The notes: generated from the letters alone by a model not told the origin. Positions 24,765 to 34,605 are shown, counted from the first letter of the stretch. The stretch is DNA of 64,000 nucleotides from Ardenticatenaceae bacterium (GCA_020634315.1 JACKBV010000005.1:1-64000); one strand, 5' to 3'. Program-made: numbers and translations.

Positions 24765-26051
24765 TTATTTGTTGAGGAAGGGGAATGCTTTCCAGCCAGC
24801 GTAAACGGCCGTGTCCGCCAAATCATCTTCAATACGCAGCAGTTGGTTGTACTTCGCCACACGGTCACTGCGTGCTGGCGCACCCGTCTTGATCTGTCCG
24901 GCGTTCAAAGCCACTACCAGGTCAGAGATGGTTGAGTCTTCCGTTTCACCACTGCGATGGGAGACAACGGCCGTCCAACCGCGCCGTGTCACCATCTCCA
25001 CAGCCGCGATAGACTCGGTCAGCGAACCAATCTGGTTCACTTTGCACAGCAAGCTGTTGGCTGCTTTGCGCTCGATAGCCATCTGGATGCGCTTCACGTT
25101 TGTCACCAGCAAGTCATCGCCAACGATCTGGATTTTGTTGCCCAGTTTTTCCATCATCAATGTCCAGGCATCCCAATCGTTTTCTGCCAAACCATCTTCA
25201 ATGGAGATAATCGGGTATTTGTTTACCAGGTCTACGTAAAAATCGACCATTTCCGCGCCGCTCAGCTTTTTGCCTTCGACTTTCATGTTGTAAACGCCAT
25301 CTTCGTAAATTTCAGAAGCGGCCGGGTCCATGGCAAACATGATGTCTTCGCCTGGCTTGTAGCCTGCTTTCTCAATGGCTTCCAACATCAGCTCAAATGG
25401 CTCGGCGTTGGATTTTACGGGCGGGGCATAACCACCTTCATCACCGACGGTGGTCGGGTAGCCTTTGGCCGCCAACACTTTTTTCAGGCTGTGGTAAATC
25501 TCCACACCCCAACGCAGCCCTTCGCTGAACGTTTCCGCGCCGACGGGCATAATCATGTACTCTTGCAAGTCAGTCGCGCCAGCGGCGTGCTTGCCACCGT
25601 TCATGATGTTCATCATCGGCGTCGGCAGCGTGCGTGCATAGGTGCCGCCCAGATAACGATAGAGCGGTACTTCCAGGCTGGCGGCAGCCGCTTTCGCCAC
25701 AGCCAGAGAGACACCCAGGATGGCGTTCGCGCCGAGGCGGCTCTTTGTCTCGGTGCCGTCTAGCTCGATCAAGGTTTCGTCAATCCCTACCTGGTCAACG
25801 GCATCAAAACCGACAATGGCTTCGGCGATTTCTTCGTTGACTGCTTCCACAGCTTGCAGGACGCCTTTGCCACCGTAGCGTGCTTTATCGCCATCACGAC
25901 GTTCGTGTGCTTCGTGTTCGCCCGTTGATGCGCCAGAGGGCACGATAGCCATACCCATTGCACCATCTAATAAGTGAACTTCTACTTCCACAGTTGGATT
26001 GCCACGGGAATCGAGGACTTCGCGGCCATGAATATATTCAATAACAGACAT
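24765..26051 (-). CDS. eno: Enolase (phosphopyruvate hydratase)
   Basis: 428 residues, the normal family length. It converts 2-phosphoglycerate to phosphoenolpyruvate in glycolysis. Visible features are the N-terminal GREVLDSRGNPTVEVEV, the PSGASTGEHEAHE loop, the Mg-binding Asp/Glu/Asp series (MFAMDPAASE, ISIEDGLAENDW, QIVGDDLLVTN), the signature LLCKVNQIGSLTESI and the SHRSGETEDSTI active-site loop. AAGGAG precedes ATG by about 8 nt. It is monocistronic, with its own promoter and terminator. Confidence 0.98.
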   Translation of the reverse strand: MSVIEYIHGREVLDSRGNPTVEVEVHLLDGAMGMAIVPSGASTGEHEAHERRDGDKARYGGKGVLQAVEAVNEEIAEAIVGFDAVDQVGIDETLIELDGTETKSRLGANAILGVSLAVAKAAAASLEVPLYRYLGGTYARTLPTPMMNIMNGGKHAAGATDLQEYMIMPVGAETFSEGLRWGVEIYHSLKKVLAAKGYPTTVGDEGGYAPPVKSNAEPFELMLEAIEKAGYKPGEDIMFAMDPAASEIYEDGVYNMKVEGKKLSGAEMVDFYVDLVNKYPIISIEDGLAENDWDAWTLMMEKLGNKIQIVGDDLLVTNVKRIQMAIERKAANSLLCKVNQIGSLTESIAAVEMVTRRGWTAVVSHRSGETEDSTISDLVVALNAGQIKTGAPARSDRVAKYNQLLRIEDDLADTAVYAGWKAFPFLNK

Positions 26052-26182
26052 GTTAAAACTCCTTTTCTTTGGGTTTCATGCAAAGCGCGAGTTTGTGGGA
26101 TAGGAGAGAGGTGATTGCGCAAAAAGTTGCAGTTACACGGATGCGCTCTACATTTTATAGGCATTATTAAGTAACCGGAGCA

Positions 26183-26211
26183 ACTATACTGAACCTGTGT
26201 CATTATCGCAA
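26183..26211 (-). promoter_or_regulatory. Putative eno promoter
   Basis: On the minus strand TTGCGA (complement of 26206-26211) and TATAGT (complement of 26183-26188) are 17 bp apart, upstream of eno by about 130 bp. Good sigma-70-type geometry. Confidence 0.45.
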
Positions 26212-26322
26212 CTGACTAACCTCATGTTTTTTCCAGCCGCTTGTCACGGTTTATTGCTTGTCGCATGATGGATGACTAAATACCTCTTGCGTAGTTGCCA
26301 TAGCCCAGCTATAAATTTCCTC

Positions 26323-28425
26323 ATGAGTGAAGAAGCCAGGGCAGTAAATCAGATAGATGAACTTTATCGGTTGTGGCGTCAGTTAACCCGTGAGTTGCAC
26401 GGTGTATTTGATACGCATGGTGTGTGTGCGGTGGTGGCTGGCGAAATTGCAGCGCATACGGGCATCAAAACGGTGGTGGGTGTGCAAGACCCCCAGCGCA
26501 AGTATTATGATGTGTGGGTGTGTGATGAGAAAGGGCGGTTGACCCAGTCTCGCTGGTCGAATCACAAAGCCTCGTTTGCCCCGCTTATCGCGGCTGGTCG
26601 CGCACGAAAAACAGAAAAATTCGGCCGTCCGCCTGATGAACTGATTAACAGTGAATTGTGGCAGTTGCCGCATCAGTTTATCTATTCTGTGCCGCTTCCT
26701 TTTTCTAGTGGCGATAACCCGATGACGCTCACGCCGCCAGGCCTTTTGTGTCTGCTGGACCCGCCAGATGATTGCTGCCTGACTTTGGACAACCTGGAGC
26801 CGTTGGCCGTTAACCTCACCACTTTTTTGGATCGCGCTTATCTGCGCCACCAGTTAGACCGGCAAAACATTGAGTTTGCGGTTGTTTCTGACATTAACTA
26901 TGCGCTGACTTCCAAACTTAGTTTGCACAATATTTTCCAACAGTTGATGGATCCGGTGCGGCGCACCCTGAATGTAGAATCTGTCTCTATTGGCCTTATG
27001 GATTCGGCCAGCGGCGATATTCAGTTTGTGGAAACGTTAATGGGGCCGTTGTTTCAAAATATGCCGCCGATTCGCTTGCGTAAAGGGCAGGGGATTGCCG
27101 GTTGGGTTGCGGAACGGGGTGAAGCTGTCATCATTAACGATGTTTATTCTGACCAACGTTTCTTCGCACGGGTTGACCGGCAGTCAGGTTTTCGCACGGA
27201 CTCCATGATTTGTATTCCCTTACAGGTGGAAGAGCGCATTATTGGTGTGCTGCAAGCGATTAACAAGCAAGAGGGGATGTTTAGTCAGCATGACCTCTCT
27301 TTGTTGCAGGCGATTGCCGGGCCGTTGGCGGCCGCCATTGAAAATGCCAATTTGCACAGCGATGTTATTGCCGAAAAGCGCCGTATTGAAGCGATTTTTG
27401 CCAGTATGGCAGAAGGGTTGATGACGGTTAATGCTGATGGTGTGCTGACACAAGTGAATGAGGCCTTGCTGACGTTATTGGGCACGCGTTCTCCTGAACA
27501 TCTTTTGGGGCACGCGGTGCAAGATGCAATCCGCTTGAAAAAGGGTGATTTCCCTGGCTTTTTGCAGGATGTGCTGCAAGCAGATGAGGATTACCCGCAG
27601 TTAGCCAGTGATTTGTACCAGATGTCAAATGAGGAGACGGTGCCTGTGTTGATTAGTGGTGCGCCTATTCAAGATGATAAGGGGCAGGTCAATGAGATGA
27701 TTTTTGTGTTTAGTGACCTGCGCCAGATTCGAGAAGTGGAGCGCATGCGCGATGATTTTTTCCATGGGATTGTGCATGAACTGCGCACGCCGTTGGCGAC
27801 TATTTTGATGTATGCGCGTATGCTGCGCAGTGGCAAGGCGAGCGATCCGGAAAAGGCTAATCGCTTTTTGGGGGTTATTGAGCGTGAAAGTGACCGTCTG
27901 CAAAAGATGGTGCGGCAGATGTTGATGTTGGCGAAGTTGGAGGCGCGGGAATGGCAGCGCAGCTCTGAAATCGTTGAATTGAATTCGATTTTTGATGAAA
28001 TGCTGCCGCCGCTGGCGGACACGGCGACGGAAAAGGGGCTGGTATTCCGGCAAAAGGTGGAGCCGGATTTGCCGCCGGTGCGTGGCGATAAAGAGACGTA
28101 TTATCTGATATTCAAGAATTTGGTGGATAATGCGGTGAAGTTTACTTTGTCGGGCACGGTGGGGTTTGATGCGTGGGCTAAAGATGGTAAGGTGTATGTG
28201 CGGGTGAAGGATCAGGGGATTGGTATTCCTAAGTTGGCGATCCCGAATTTGTTTAAACGTTTTTATCGCACGCAAACGGCCGTTGAGCGTGGTATCGCCG
28301 GTACTGGTTTGGGGCTGTATATGGTTAAGGAAAGTGTGGAGAATTTTGACGGGATGATTACCGTGGATAGTGAAGAAGGGAAGGGGACGACGTTCACGGT
28401 TAGTTTGCCAGCTACTGAGGATTAG
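26323..28425 (+). CDS. Orphan sensor histidine kinase (GAF-GAF/PAS-HisKA-HATPase)
   Basis: About 700 residues from ATG 26323; an in-frame ATG at 26272 would add 17 residues and neither has a clear ribosome binding site. No membrane helix, so a cytoplasmic sensor. An N-terminal GAF-like region (about 1-165) precedes a good GAF domain (LSLHNIFQQLMDPVRRTLNV to IENANLH), a PAS domain (AIFASMAEGLMTVNADGVLT), HisKA with the phosphorylated His in GIVHELRTPLATIL (about 485) and HATPase_c (NLVDNAVKF, DQGIGIP, GTGLGLYMVKE, GKGTTFTVSLP). No response regulator gene is adjacent. Ligand unknown. ACGGCCGT lies between the N and G boxes. Confidence 0.9.
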   Translation: MSEEARAVNQIDELYRLWRQLTRELHGVFDTHGVCAVVAGEIAAHTGIKTVVGVQDPQRKYYDVWVCDEKGRLTQSRWSNHKASFAPLIAAGRARKTEKFGRPPDELINSELWQLPHQFIYSVPLPFSSGDNPMTLTPPGLLCLLDPPDDCCLTLDNLEPLAVNLTTFLDRAYLRHQLDRQNIEFAVVSDINYALTSKLSLHNIFQQLMDPVRRTLNVESVSIGLMDSASGDIQFVETLMGPLFQNMPPIRLRKGQGIAGWVAERGEAVIINDVYSDQRFFARVDRQSGFRTDSMICIPLQVEERIIGVLQAINKQEGMFSQHDLSLLQAIAGPLAAAIENANLHSDVIAEKRRIEAIFASMAEGLMTVNADGVLTQVNEALLTLLGTRSPEHLLGHAVQDAIRLKKGDFPGFLQDVLQADEDYPQLASDLYQMSNEETVPVLISGAPIQDDKGQVNEMIFVFSDLRQIREVERMRDDFFHGIVHELRTPLATILMYARMLRSGKASDPEKANRFLGVIERESDRLQKMVRQMLMLAKLEAREWQRSSEIVELNSIFDEMLPPLADTATEKGLVFRQKVEPDLPPVRGDKETYYLIFKNLVDNAVKFTLSGTVGFDAWAKDGKVYVRVKDQGIGIPKLAIPNLFKRFYRTQTAVERGIAGTGLGLYMVKESVENFDGMITVDSEEGKGTTFTVSLPATED

Positions 28426-28503
28426 ACAAGAACTGTAATCTGTGTGCCGCAGTAATCTGTTTTTGCTTGCGGCTTACGGTTGATGGGAAACGAGTTACAA
28501 AAT

Positions 28504-29685
28504 ATGTTTGCAAAACGTTCGATTTATTTGGATCACGGTGCTTCGACGCCGGTGGATGCAGCGGTTGTGGCGGCGATGCAGCCGTATTGGGCGGAGGTGT
28601 ATGGGAATGCGGGGTCGGGGCATGGATACGGCCGTTCCGCTGCCCATGCTCTGGAAACGGCGCGACAAACAGTGGCCGACTTGCTGCACGCCCAAGTGGA
28701 CGAGATCGCCTTTACCGGTGGCGGCTCGGAGAGCGATAACCTGGCGCTGCGCGGTGTGATGTGGGCGGCACGGCGTGACGGCCGTGGCAACCATTTGATT
28801 ACGAGTGCTATTGAACATGCGGCGGTGCTGGCAACGGCCGTACAACTGCGCGACTTATTTGGCTATGACCTGACCATATTGCCGGTGGATGGCAATGGGC
28901 AAGTTAACCCGGATGATGTAGCCGCCGCCATTCGCCCAGACACGGTGCTGATTAGCATCATGGCGGCAAATAATGAAGTGGGGACATTACAGCCAATCCA
29001 GGAAATCGGCCGTATTGCGCGTGAGCGCGGCGTTCTTTTCCACACCGATGCCATTCAAGCGATTGCGACGACGAGTTGGGATATGGCGACGATGCCCATT
29101 GACCTGCTCAGTGTGGCTGCGCATAAATTTTATGGGCCAAAGGGCGTGGGGATTTTGTATACGCGCTCTGGGGTCGAGTTGGTGTCGGCCTTGACGGGTG
29201 GGGGGCAAGAAAACGGCCGTCGCGCCGGGACGCCCAGCGTGCCCCTGGCCGTCGGCGCAGCAACCGCCTTGCGCATAGCCAATGAAAATGTCGCCAACCA
29301 TACCGCCCATTACCAACACCTGCGCGATCAACTCATCACCGGCATTTTGGATGCTTTTCCAGAGAATTGTCGCCTTACCGGTCATCCGACAGCGCGTTTG
29401 CCACACAATGCCAGTTTTGCTTTTCGTGGCTTGAATGCCAATGATTTGTTGATGCACCTGGATATGGCGGGTATTGCGGCCAGCAGTGGCTCTGCCTGTA
29501 AAACGGGCAATCCCAAGCCATCGGCCGTGCTGCAAGCCATGGGATTTGATGACACATGGGCGGTTGGCGGTTTGCGCCTGACCGTCGGTAAACAAAACAC
29601 CCCTGAAGAAATTGAGTTTACTTTGAGCGTATTAAGCCAGATTGTGCCAAAATTGTATCAACTACAAACAATTGTCAGGGAGTGA
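28504..29685 (+). CDS. Cysteine desulfurase (NifS/IscS type)
   Basis: About 393 residues from ATG 28504, which places the family's IYLDHGASTPVD next to the start; ATG 28483 is an alternative. PLP enzyme that removes sulfur from cysteine. Features: GGSESDNLALRG, SAIEHAAVL, SIMAANNEVGTLQPI, HTDAIQA, PLP Lys in AAHKFYGPKGVG (about 208) and the persulfide Cys in SSGSACKTG (about 332). The mnmA gene follows 91 bp later on the same strand. The usual pathway links them: the desulfurase supplies the sulfur MnmA uses for 2-thiouridine. Four ACGGCCGT sites lie in the gene. Confidence 0.93.
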   Translation: MFAKRSIYLDHGASTPVDAAVVAAMQPYWAEVYGNAGSGHGYGRSAAHALETARQTVADLLHAQVDEIAFTGGGSESDNLALRGVMWAARRDGRGNHLITSAIEHAAVLATAVQLRDLFGYDLTILPVDGNGQVNPDDVAAAIRPDTVLISIMAANNEVGTLQPIQEIGRIARERGVLFHTDAIQAIATTSWDMATMPIDLLSVAAHKFYGPKGVGILYTRSGVELVSALTGGGQENGRRAGTPSVPLAVGAATALRIANENVANHTAHYQHLRDQLITGILDAFPENCRLTGHPTARLPHNASFAFRGLNANDLLMHLDMAGIAASSGSACKTGNPKPSAVLQAMGFDDTWAVGGLRLTVGKQNTPEEIEFTLSVLSQIVPKLYQLQTIVRE

Positions 29686-29702
29686 ATCATTCACTCCCTC
29701 CC

Positions 29703-29765
29703 AAACACCCACTACCGCTTACCGTTTACCGAATACCGCTTACCGATTACTGGATACTGGATACT
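29703..29765. repeat. Degenerate ACCG(N)TTACCG tandem repeat
   Basis: Short tandem copies (CCGCTTACCGTTTACCGAAT, then ACCGCTTACCGATTAC and two GGATACT units) between the desulfurase and mnmA genes. The same motif on the other strand fills 9596-9634. Confidence 0.55.
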
Positions 29766-29776
29766 GACTACAAACA

Positions 29777-30934
29777 ATGACTTTACTTACTTCTAACACA
29801 CTCATCCCCAACCGCGTTGTTGTCGCCATGAGCGGCGGTGTGGATAGTTCAGTTGCCGCTGCTTTGCTGGTGGAGCAAGGGTATGAGGTTGTGGGGATGA
29901 TGATGCGCTTGTGGAGCGAGCCGGGTCGCGGCGGTGGGCCGCTTGTCAATCGCTGCTGCACGCCAGATCAAATGGCAGACGCGCGTCGTGTGGCTGACCA
30001 ACTTGGCATTCCCTTTTACGTGTTGGACGTGAAGGATCAATTCCGCCAGACGATTGTGCAATATTTTATTGAGCAGCATGAACTGGGGCGCACGCCCAAC
30101 CCATGCATTGAGTGTAACCGGCAGATTCGCTTTACTTATTTGTTAAATCAGGCGTTGGCGCTGGATGCCAATTACCTGGCGACAGGGCATTATGCCCAGG
30201 TGGAACAAACGGCGGGCAGCTATCGACTGCGGCAGGGCGTTGATGCACACAAGGATCAATCGTATGTGCTGCATGTGCTGCGGCAAGAGCATCTGGCGCA
30301 TGTGTTGTTTCCGGTGGGTGCCTATACCAAGAGTGAAGTGCGCGACCTGGCGCGGAAATTTGGCCTGCCGGTAGCCAGCAAGCATGACAGCCAGGATTTG
30401 TGTTTTTTGGGCGATGGGGATTACCGGCGCTTTTTGCGCGAGTACAGCGAAAAGGCGGCACAGCCTGGCCCTATTTTGAATTTGCGTGGCGATGTGTTGG
30501 GGCAGCATGAAGGGCTGGCGTTTTACACCATTGGGCAGCGGAAGGGATTGGGCATTGCTACGCCGGAACCGGTGTATGTGGTGCGCAAGGATGTCACGCG
30601 CAATGCTCTGGTTGTTGGCTCGCGGGCGGAGTTGGGGCAGACGACTCTGTTTGTGCGGGACGTGAATTGGATTGCCGGTGCGCCGCCGCAAGAAGCGATT
30701 TCGGCGCAGGTGAAGATTCGTTATAAGGCTGTGGCGTTGGCGGCGCTGGTTAAAGTGGTAGAAAACGGCCGTATTCAGGTACAATTTAATGAACCGGTCT
30801 TTGGCATCACGCCGGGGCAGGGCGCAGTCGTTTATGATGGCGACATTTGCCTGGGTGGCGGTATCATCGCCGACGTTACAGAGCAACCTTCCGCGGAACT
30901 GTTGACAGGCGCGGAAAGTTTGATTGAGGATTGA
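29777..30934 (+). CDS. mnmA: tRNA-specific 2-thiouridylase MnmA
   Basis: 385 residues. Adds sulfur to U34 of tRNA Lys, Glu and Gln using ATP and a persulfide relay. The PP-loop motif is VAMSGGVDSSVAA (about 15-27). The catalytic cysteines are in GRTPNPCIECNRQIRF (Cys about 110) and SQDLCFLGDGDYRRFL (Cys about 209). DQSYVLHVL, FPVGAYTKSEVR and GQRKGLGI are family motifs, and the C-terminal beta-barrel ends VVYDGDICLGGGII. ACGGCCGT near codon 330 gives ENGR. It is followed within 3 bp by a small membrane protein gene. Confidence 0.96.
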   Translation: MTLLTSNTLIPNRVVVAMSGGVDSSVAAALLVEQGYEVVGMMMRLWSEPGRGGGPLVNRCCTPDQMADARRVADQLGIPFYVLDVKDQFRQTIVQYFIEQHELGRTPNPCIECNRQIRFTYLLNQALALDANYLATGHYAQVEQTAGSYRLRQGVDAHKDQSYVLHVLRQEHLAHVLFPVGAYTKSEVRDLARKFGLPVASKHDSQDLCFLGDGDYRRFLREYSEKAAQPGPILNLRGDVLGQHEGLAFYTIGQRKGLGIATPEPVYVVRKDVTRNALVVGSRAELGQTTLFVRDVNWIAGAPPQEAISAQVKIRYKAVALAALVKVVENGRIQVQFNEPVFGITPGQGAVVYDGDICLGGGIIADVTEQPSAELLTGAESLIED

Positions 30935-30936
30935 GC

Positions 30937-31218
30937 ATGGTTGGTATAGCATCAGCATTGGTGCTGGGGTTTTTACTGGCAACGGCCTACGGCGCAGGAT
31001 TTCACTTGCTGCTGGGCGGTCCGGCGCGACACATTTTGCTGTATGTGTTGGCTGCCTGGTTGGGGTTTGCCATTGGTCATTTTTTGGGAGACATGCTCAA
31101 TATTGAACTGTTAAAATTGGGGGCGCTGCATTTGTTGAGCGCCAGTATTGGTTCCTGGATAGCTTTGATTACGAGCTGGTGGCTGGTTGCTAACGAAGCG
31201 CGCCAGGAAGAGCCGTAA
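30937..31218 (+). CDS. Small three-helix membrane protein
   Basis: 93 residues from ATG 30937, with GAGGA 6 nt upstream and 2 bp past the mnmA stop, so cotranscribed with mnmA. Three hydrophobic helices are visible (about 2-20, 30-48 and 60-82). I do not recognise a named family; such proteins are common conserved hypotheticals in Chloroflexi. Confidence 0.75.
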   Translation: MVGIASALVLGFLLATAYGAGFHLLLGGPARHILLYVLAAWLGFAIGHFLGDMLNIELLKLGALHLLSASIGSWIALITSWWLVANEARQEEP

Positions 31219-31335
31219 TGGGCAATCGGTTTGGGTTATTTGTTTGCCGATAATGGGTAATTGGTTGCCGATTCTCGATTCCTGAATTGAAGTACGCTTT
31301 TATCAATGATATACTTGCTCGGCTTAGGTGAAATC

Positions 31336-31791
31336 ATGAGCATACAACAAACACCAATGGAAGTACCGACAAAACGTGTGAATGAAAAACCGGTGGTATC
31401 GAAAACGGCCGTTATCATTGGCGTGATCGTCGTTCTCGTCCTCGCCGGATTGATTATTTGGGGCATGTTGGCGTTGGCAAACAATTATTCGCCCCAAATT
31501 TCGGCTGTGCGCGACATCTTGATCATTGCCCTGGCGCTGGAATCGTGCGTATTTGGCGTGGCGATTTTGCTCCTGCTGATCATGGTTATTCGTCTGGTGA
31601 ATATGTTGGAGTTCGAAATCAAGCCGATTTTAGAGAAGACAAACGAGACAATCGGCATGGTGCGGGGAACAACAACGTTTGTGAGTGAAAATGTGGTCAA
31701 GCCGGTGACGAAGGCGAACAGCTATATGATTGCCTCGCGGCGGGCTTTGAAAACGTTGTTTGGTGATCCACACAAAAATTTACCTGATTGA
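31336..31791 (+). CDS. Two-helix membrane protein (DUF948-like)
   Basis: About 151 residues from ATG 31336 (AGGTGA 6 nt upstream). Two membrane helices (about 25-48 and 60-85) are followed by an amphipathic region (EIKPILEKTNETIGMVRGTT and onward) like the C-terminus of DUF948 proteins, which often sit next to YtxH genes, as here. Probably an envelope-associated protein; function unknown. Confidence 0.7.
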   Translation: MSIQQTPMEVPTKRVNEKPVVSKTAVIIGVIVVLVLAGLIIWGMLALANNYSPQISAVRDILIIALALESCVFGVAILLLLIMVIRLVNMLEFEIKPILEKTNETIGMVRGTTTFVSENVVKPVTKANSYMIASRRALKTLFGDPHKNLPD

Positions 31792-31831
31792 GTGTTGAGT
31801 AACGAGTAGTTTGAGGTAAAGAAGGTGGGAT

Positions 31832-32233
31832 ATGAGCGAAAATAATGGTGATTTAGGAGCCTTTTTGGCTGGTTTTGTAATTGGTGGTTTGGTTGGCGCG
31901 GCAACGGCTTTGATTTTAGCGCCACAGTCGGGACAGGAAACACGCGGACAACTTTCGGATCGCAGCCAGACATTGCGGCAGGTGAGTGCGGATCGTTTCC
32001 AACAATACCGTGATGCAGCCAGTTCGTCTTTGACTGGCACGCGTGAGCGTGTGCAAGAAGTGGGCGGACAGGTGCAAGAGCAGGCACGGATTGTTTTGGA
32101 TGCAGGTCGCGAACAGGCGGCAAAGGTGCGGGAGCAGGTTGCTACGCGCACACAGAAGGAAGACGAAACGGCCGTTTCCCCTGACACAACGCCTGCGACG
32201 CCTGAAACAACAGAGGCCCAAGAAACAGAATAA
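31832..32233 (+). CDS. YtxH-domain protein
   Basis: 133 residues; ATG 31832 has AAGGTGGG upstream. The N-terminal glycine-rich helix (FLAGFVIGGLVGAATALILA, then PQSG) is the YtxH signature. A long charged coiled-coil-like region and a Thr/Pro tail follow. YtxH proteins are stress-linked membrane-associated proteins in Gram-positives; the biochemical role is unknown. Forms a pair with the preceding gene. Confidence 0.8.
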   Translation: MSENNGDLGAFLAGFVIGGLVGAATALILAPQSGQETRGQLSDRSQTLRQVSADRFQQYRDAASSSLTGTRERVQEVGGQVQEQARIVLDAGREQAAKVREQVATRTQKEDETAVSPDTTPATPETTEAQETE

Positions 32234-32274
32234 TTTCTCGAATTAATTATTTTTCGGGTAAACAGTGTATTAAG

Positions 32275-32309
32275 AACAGGCGTCTCTGAACCAGAGAACG
32301 CCTGTTTTT
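32275..32309 (+). terminator. Terminator after ytxH-like gene
   Basis: AACAGGCGTCTCT (32275-32287) pairs with AGAGAACGCCTGTT (one bulged A) and is followed by TTT. Confidence 0.8.
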
Positions 32310-32370
32310 CTTATTAAACGGATTATCATCTAGTGCAAGTCAAAACATGAATTGATTTTCATTAGCAATC

Positions 32371-34605
32371 ATGACACAAATCAAAACAGCCACACTAACA
32401 GATTTATTAACGCACTGGTCAGATGAATCGGCCGTTACCATTCGCCGCGCCTACCAATTTGCGGCAAACGCACATGGCGAACATTTGCACCCGTGTGGCG
32501 ATCTCTACATTGACCATGATCTGGCTGTTGCCAACATCATGATGGGGCTGGATGTCGATGCAAATACGGTAGCGGCCAGCCTGTTGCATGATGTCTTGCT
32601 GCCACACACGGGTTGCGTGTTGACGCAGATTGAAAGTGCATTTAACAGCGAAGTGAATTCCCTGGTCTTGGGATTGCAAAATTTATATGCTTACGCGGAA
32701 CATCAACAGTACAAAGATTCGCGTGCCACCAGTTTGCAGGCAGGTCAACAAAATTTAGAGGCGATTCGCCGCGCCATTTTGTCCATTATTGAGGGTGATA
32801 TTCGGGTCATTTTGATTCGGATGGCGGATTGTTTGCAAAATTTGCGGCGTGCCAGCCATTTGTCGCGCCCTGAGCAGCTAGAAGTTGCCGGTGAGGTGAT
32901 GCATATTTATGCGCCCCTGGCGAATCGCCTCGGTATATGGCAGCTAAAGTGGGAAATGGAAGACCTGGCCTTTCGCTTTTTGGAGCCACAGCGCTACCGC
33001 GAAATTGCCAGCAAATTGGCGGAACGGCGTGCAGAACGGTCGAAAAAGGTGGAAACGGCCGCTGCCAGACTGCAAAAACGAATTGCTGAAATGGGATTTG
33101 CCGGCGTCGTCACCGGTCGTCCCAAACATATTTATTCCATTTACCGCAAAATGCAGCGCAAGCAAGTTGATATTGATCGCATTTACGACATTCAAGCGCT
33201 GCGCGTCATTTTAGACCCGCTCGATCCAATCTCATACGCCAAGAAGAGCAACAAAGAGAAAGAGGATGAAGATCGCAGCCTTTGTTACCAGGTGTTGGGG
33301 GCTGTGCATAGTTTGTGGCAGCCGATTCCGCGTGAATTTGATGATTACATCGCATCGCCCAAACCGAATGGGTATAAGTCGCTGCATACGGCCGTTATCG
33401 ACACACACACCGGCCAGACGCTAGAGGTGCAAATTCGCACGTCGCGGATGCATGAAGAAGCGGAAAAGGGTGTGGCTGCGCATTGGGCATACAAGGAAGG
33501 CGAGGCGCGTGTCAGTGCATCGGCGCAGCGCCGCATCCAGGTGCTGCGCGAACTGTTGACGGCGATTCAAGATTCTGGCGATACGGCCGTTGACAGCAGC
33601 GCCCTCGAAAACGAAATACAAGCCGAAGCAATTTACGTTTTCACACCCAATGGCGATGTCAAAGAACTTCCCGCCGGCGCGACGCCCATCGACTTTGCTT
33701 ATCTGGTGCATACACAGGTAGGGCATCGCTGTCGCGGCGCACGCGTGAATGGCAAAATGGTCAGCCTCGATTATCGCCTGAAATCGGGCGACAAGGTGGA
33801 AATCATCACCGCCAAACGCGCCAGCCCCAGCCGCGACTGGATGAACCCCAGTTTGGGCTACACGGGCAGCGCACGCACGCGCAGCAAAATCCGGCAATGG
33901 TTCCGCGAGCAAGAGCGCGAGCAAAACATTGAGCAGGGACGCGAAGTGGTGGTGCGCGAATTAAAGCGGCTCGGCTTGGGCGACACCTATTCCATTGAGG
34001 ATATTGCCGAGGCGTTGAAGTTCAGCGATGTCGATAAATTCCTGGCAAAAGTGGGCTTCGGCGATGTGCAAACGACGCAAATTAGCGGCGCGTTGGCCTT
34101 GATGCGGCGCGAGCTGAAACCGGATGATGAGTTACGGCCGTTACTGCAATCACAACCGAAAAAGCCAAGCGGCCTTACCGTGCGCGGCCTCAGCGGGCTG
34201 CACACCAAAATGGCAAAATGTTGCAATCCCATCCCGCCAGAACCAATTCTGGGCTACATTACACGCGGCGAAGGCGTCACCATTCACCGCAAAGATTGCA
34301 AACAATTGGCGCTGATCAATGAACCGGAGCGGTTAATTGAAGTCGATTGGGGCTTTGAATCAGAGACATTCCCCATTCCCATCGTTGTGCGTGCTTACCG
34401 CCGTCCAGGGCTGGTGGACGAAATGAACTCCATCTTGCGCGGGCAAAATATCAACGTTCCCAAGACAAAGCGCACGACGGATGACAGTATGACAACTGTT
34501 TATCTGATAGTGGAAGTGACCGACCTGGAACAGCTCAACTGGCTGATGAAAAAGTTTGAAAACCTGCCCAATGTTACGGAAGTGTACCGGGAGCGCTGGA
34601 ACTAA
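32371..34605 (+). CDS. relA: (p)ppGpp synthetase, RelA-type with degenerate hydrolase site
   Basis: 744 residues: HD domain (about 35-190), synthetase (about 230-375), TGS (about 405-470), a helical region and a C-terminal ACT domain. The HD pair is present (LLHDV, about 73-74), as is the Asp in RMADCLQN (about 153). However, the conserved Glu-Asp following HD-x-x in hydrolases is replaced (HDVLLPHTG). In the synthetase the charge motif is EFDD (about 322-325, REFDDYIASPKPNGYKSLHT) rather than the RxKD of bifunctional enzymes. EXDD is known from monofunctional RelA. I infer a synthesis-only stringent-response enzyme. A short charged insert (KKSNKEKEDEDR) lies before the motif. Confidence 0.93.
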   Translation: MTQIKTATLTDLLTHWSDESAVTIRRAYQFAANAHGEHLHPCGDLYIDHDLAVANIMMGLDVDANTVAASLLHDVLLPHTGCVLTQIESAFNSEVNSLVLGLQNLYAYAEHQQYKDSRATSLQAGQQNLEAIRRAILSIIEGDIRVILIRMADCLQNLRRASHLSRPEQLEVAGEVMHIYAPLANRLGIWQLKWEMEDLAFRFLEPQRYREIASKLAERRAERSKKVETAAARLQKRIAEMGFAGVVTGRPKHIYSIYRKMQRKQVDIDRIYDIQALRVILDPLDPISYAKKSNKEKEDEDRSLCYQVLGAVHSLWQPIPREFDDYIASPKPNGYKSLHTAVIDTHTGQTLEVQIRTSRMHEEAEKGVAAHWAYKEGEARVSASAQRRIQVLRELLTAIQDSGDTAVDSSALENEIQAEAIYVFTPNGDVKELPAGATPIDFAYLVHTQVGHRCRGARVNGKMVSLDYRLKSGDKVEIITAKRASPSRDWMNPSLGYTGSARTRSKIRQWFREQEREQNIEQGREVVVRELKRLGLGDTYSIEDIAEALKFSDVDKFLAKVGFGDVQTTQISGALALMRRELKPDDELRPLLQSQPKKPSGLTVRGLSGLHTKMAKCCNPIPPEPILGYITRGEGVTIHRKDCKQLALINEPERLIEVDWGFESETFPIPIVVRAYRRPGLVDEMNSILRGQNINVPKTKRTTDDSMTTVYLIVEVTDLEQLNWLMKKFENLPNVTEVYRERWN

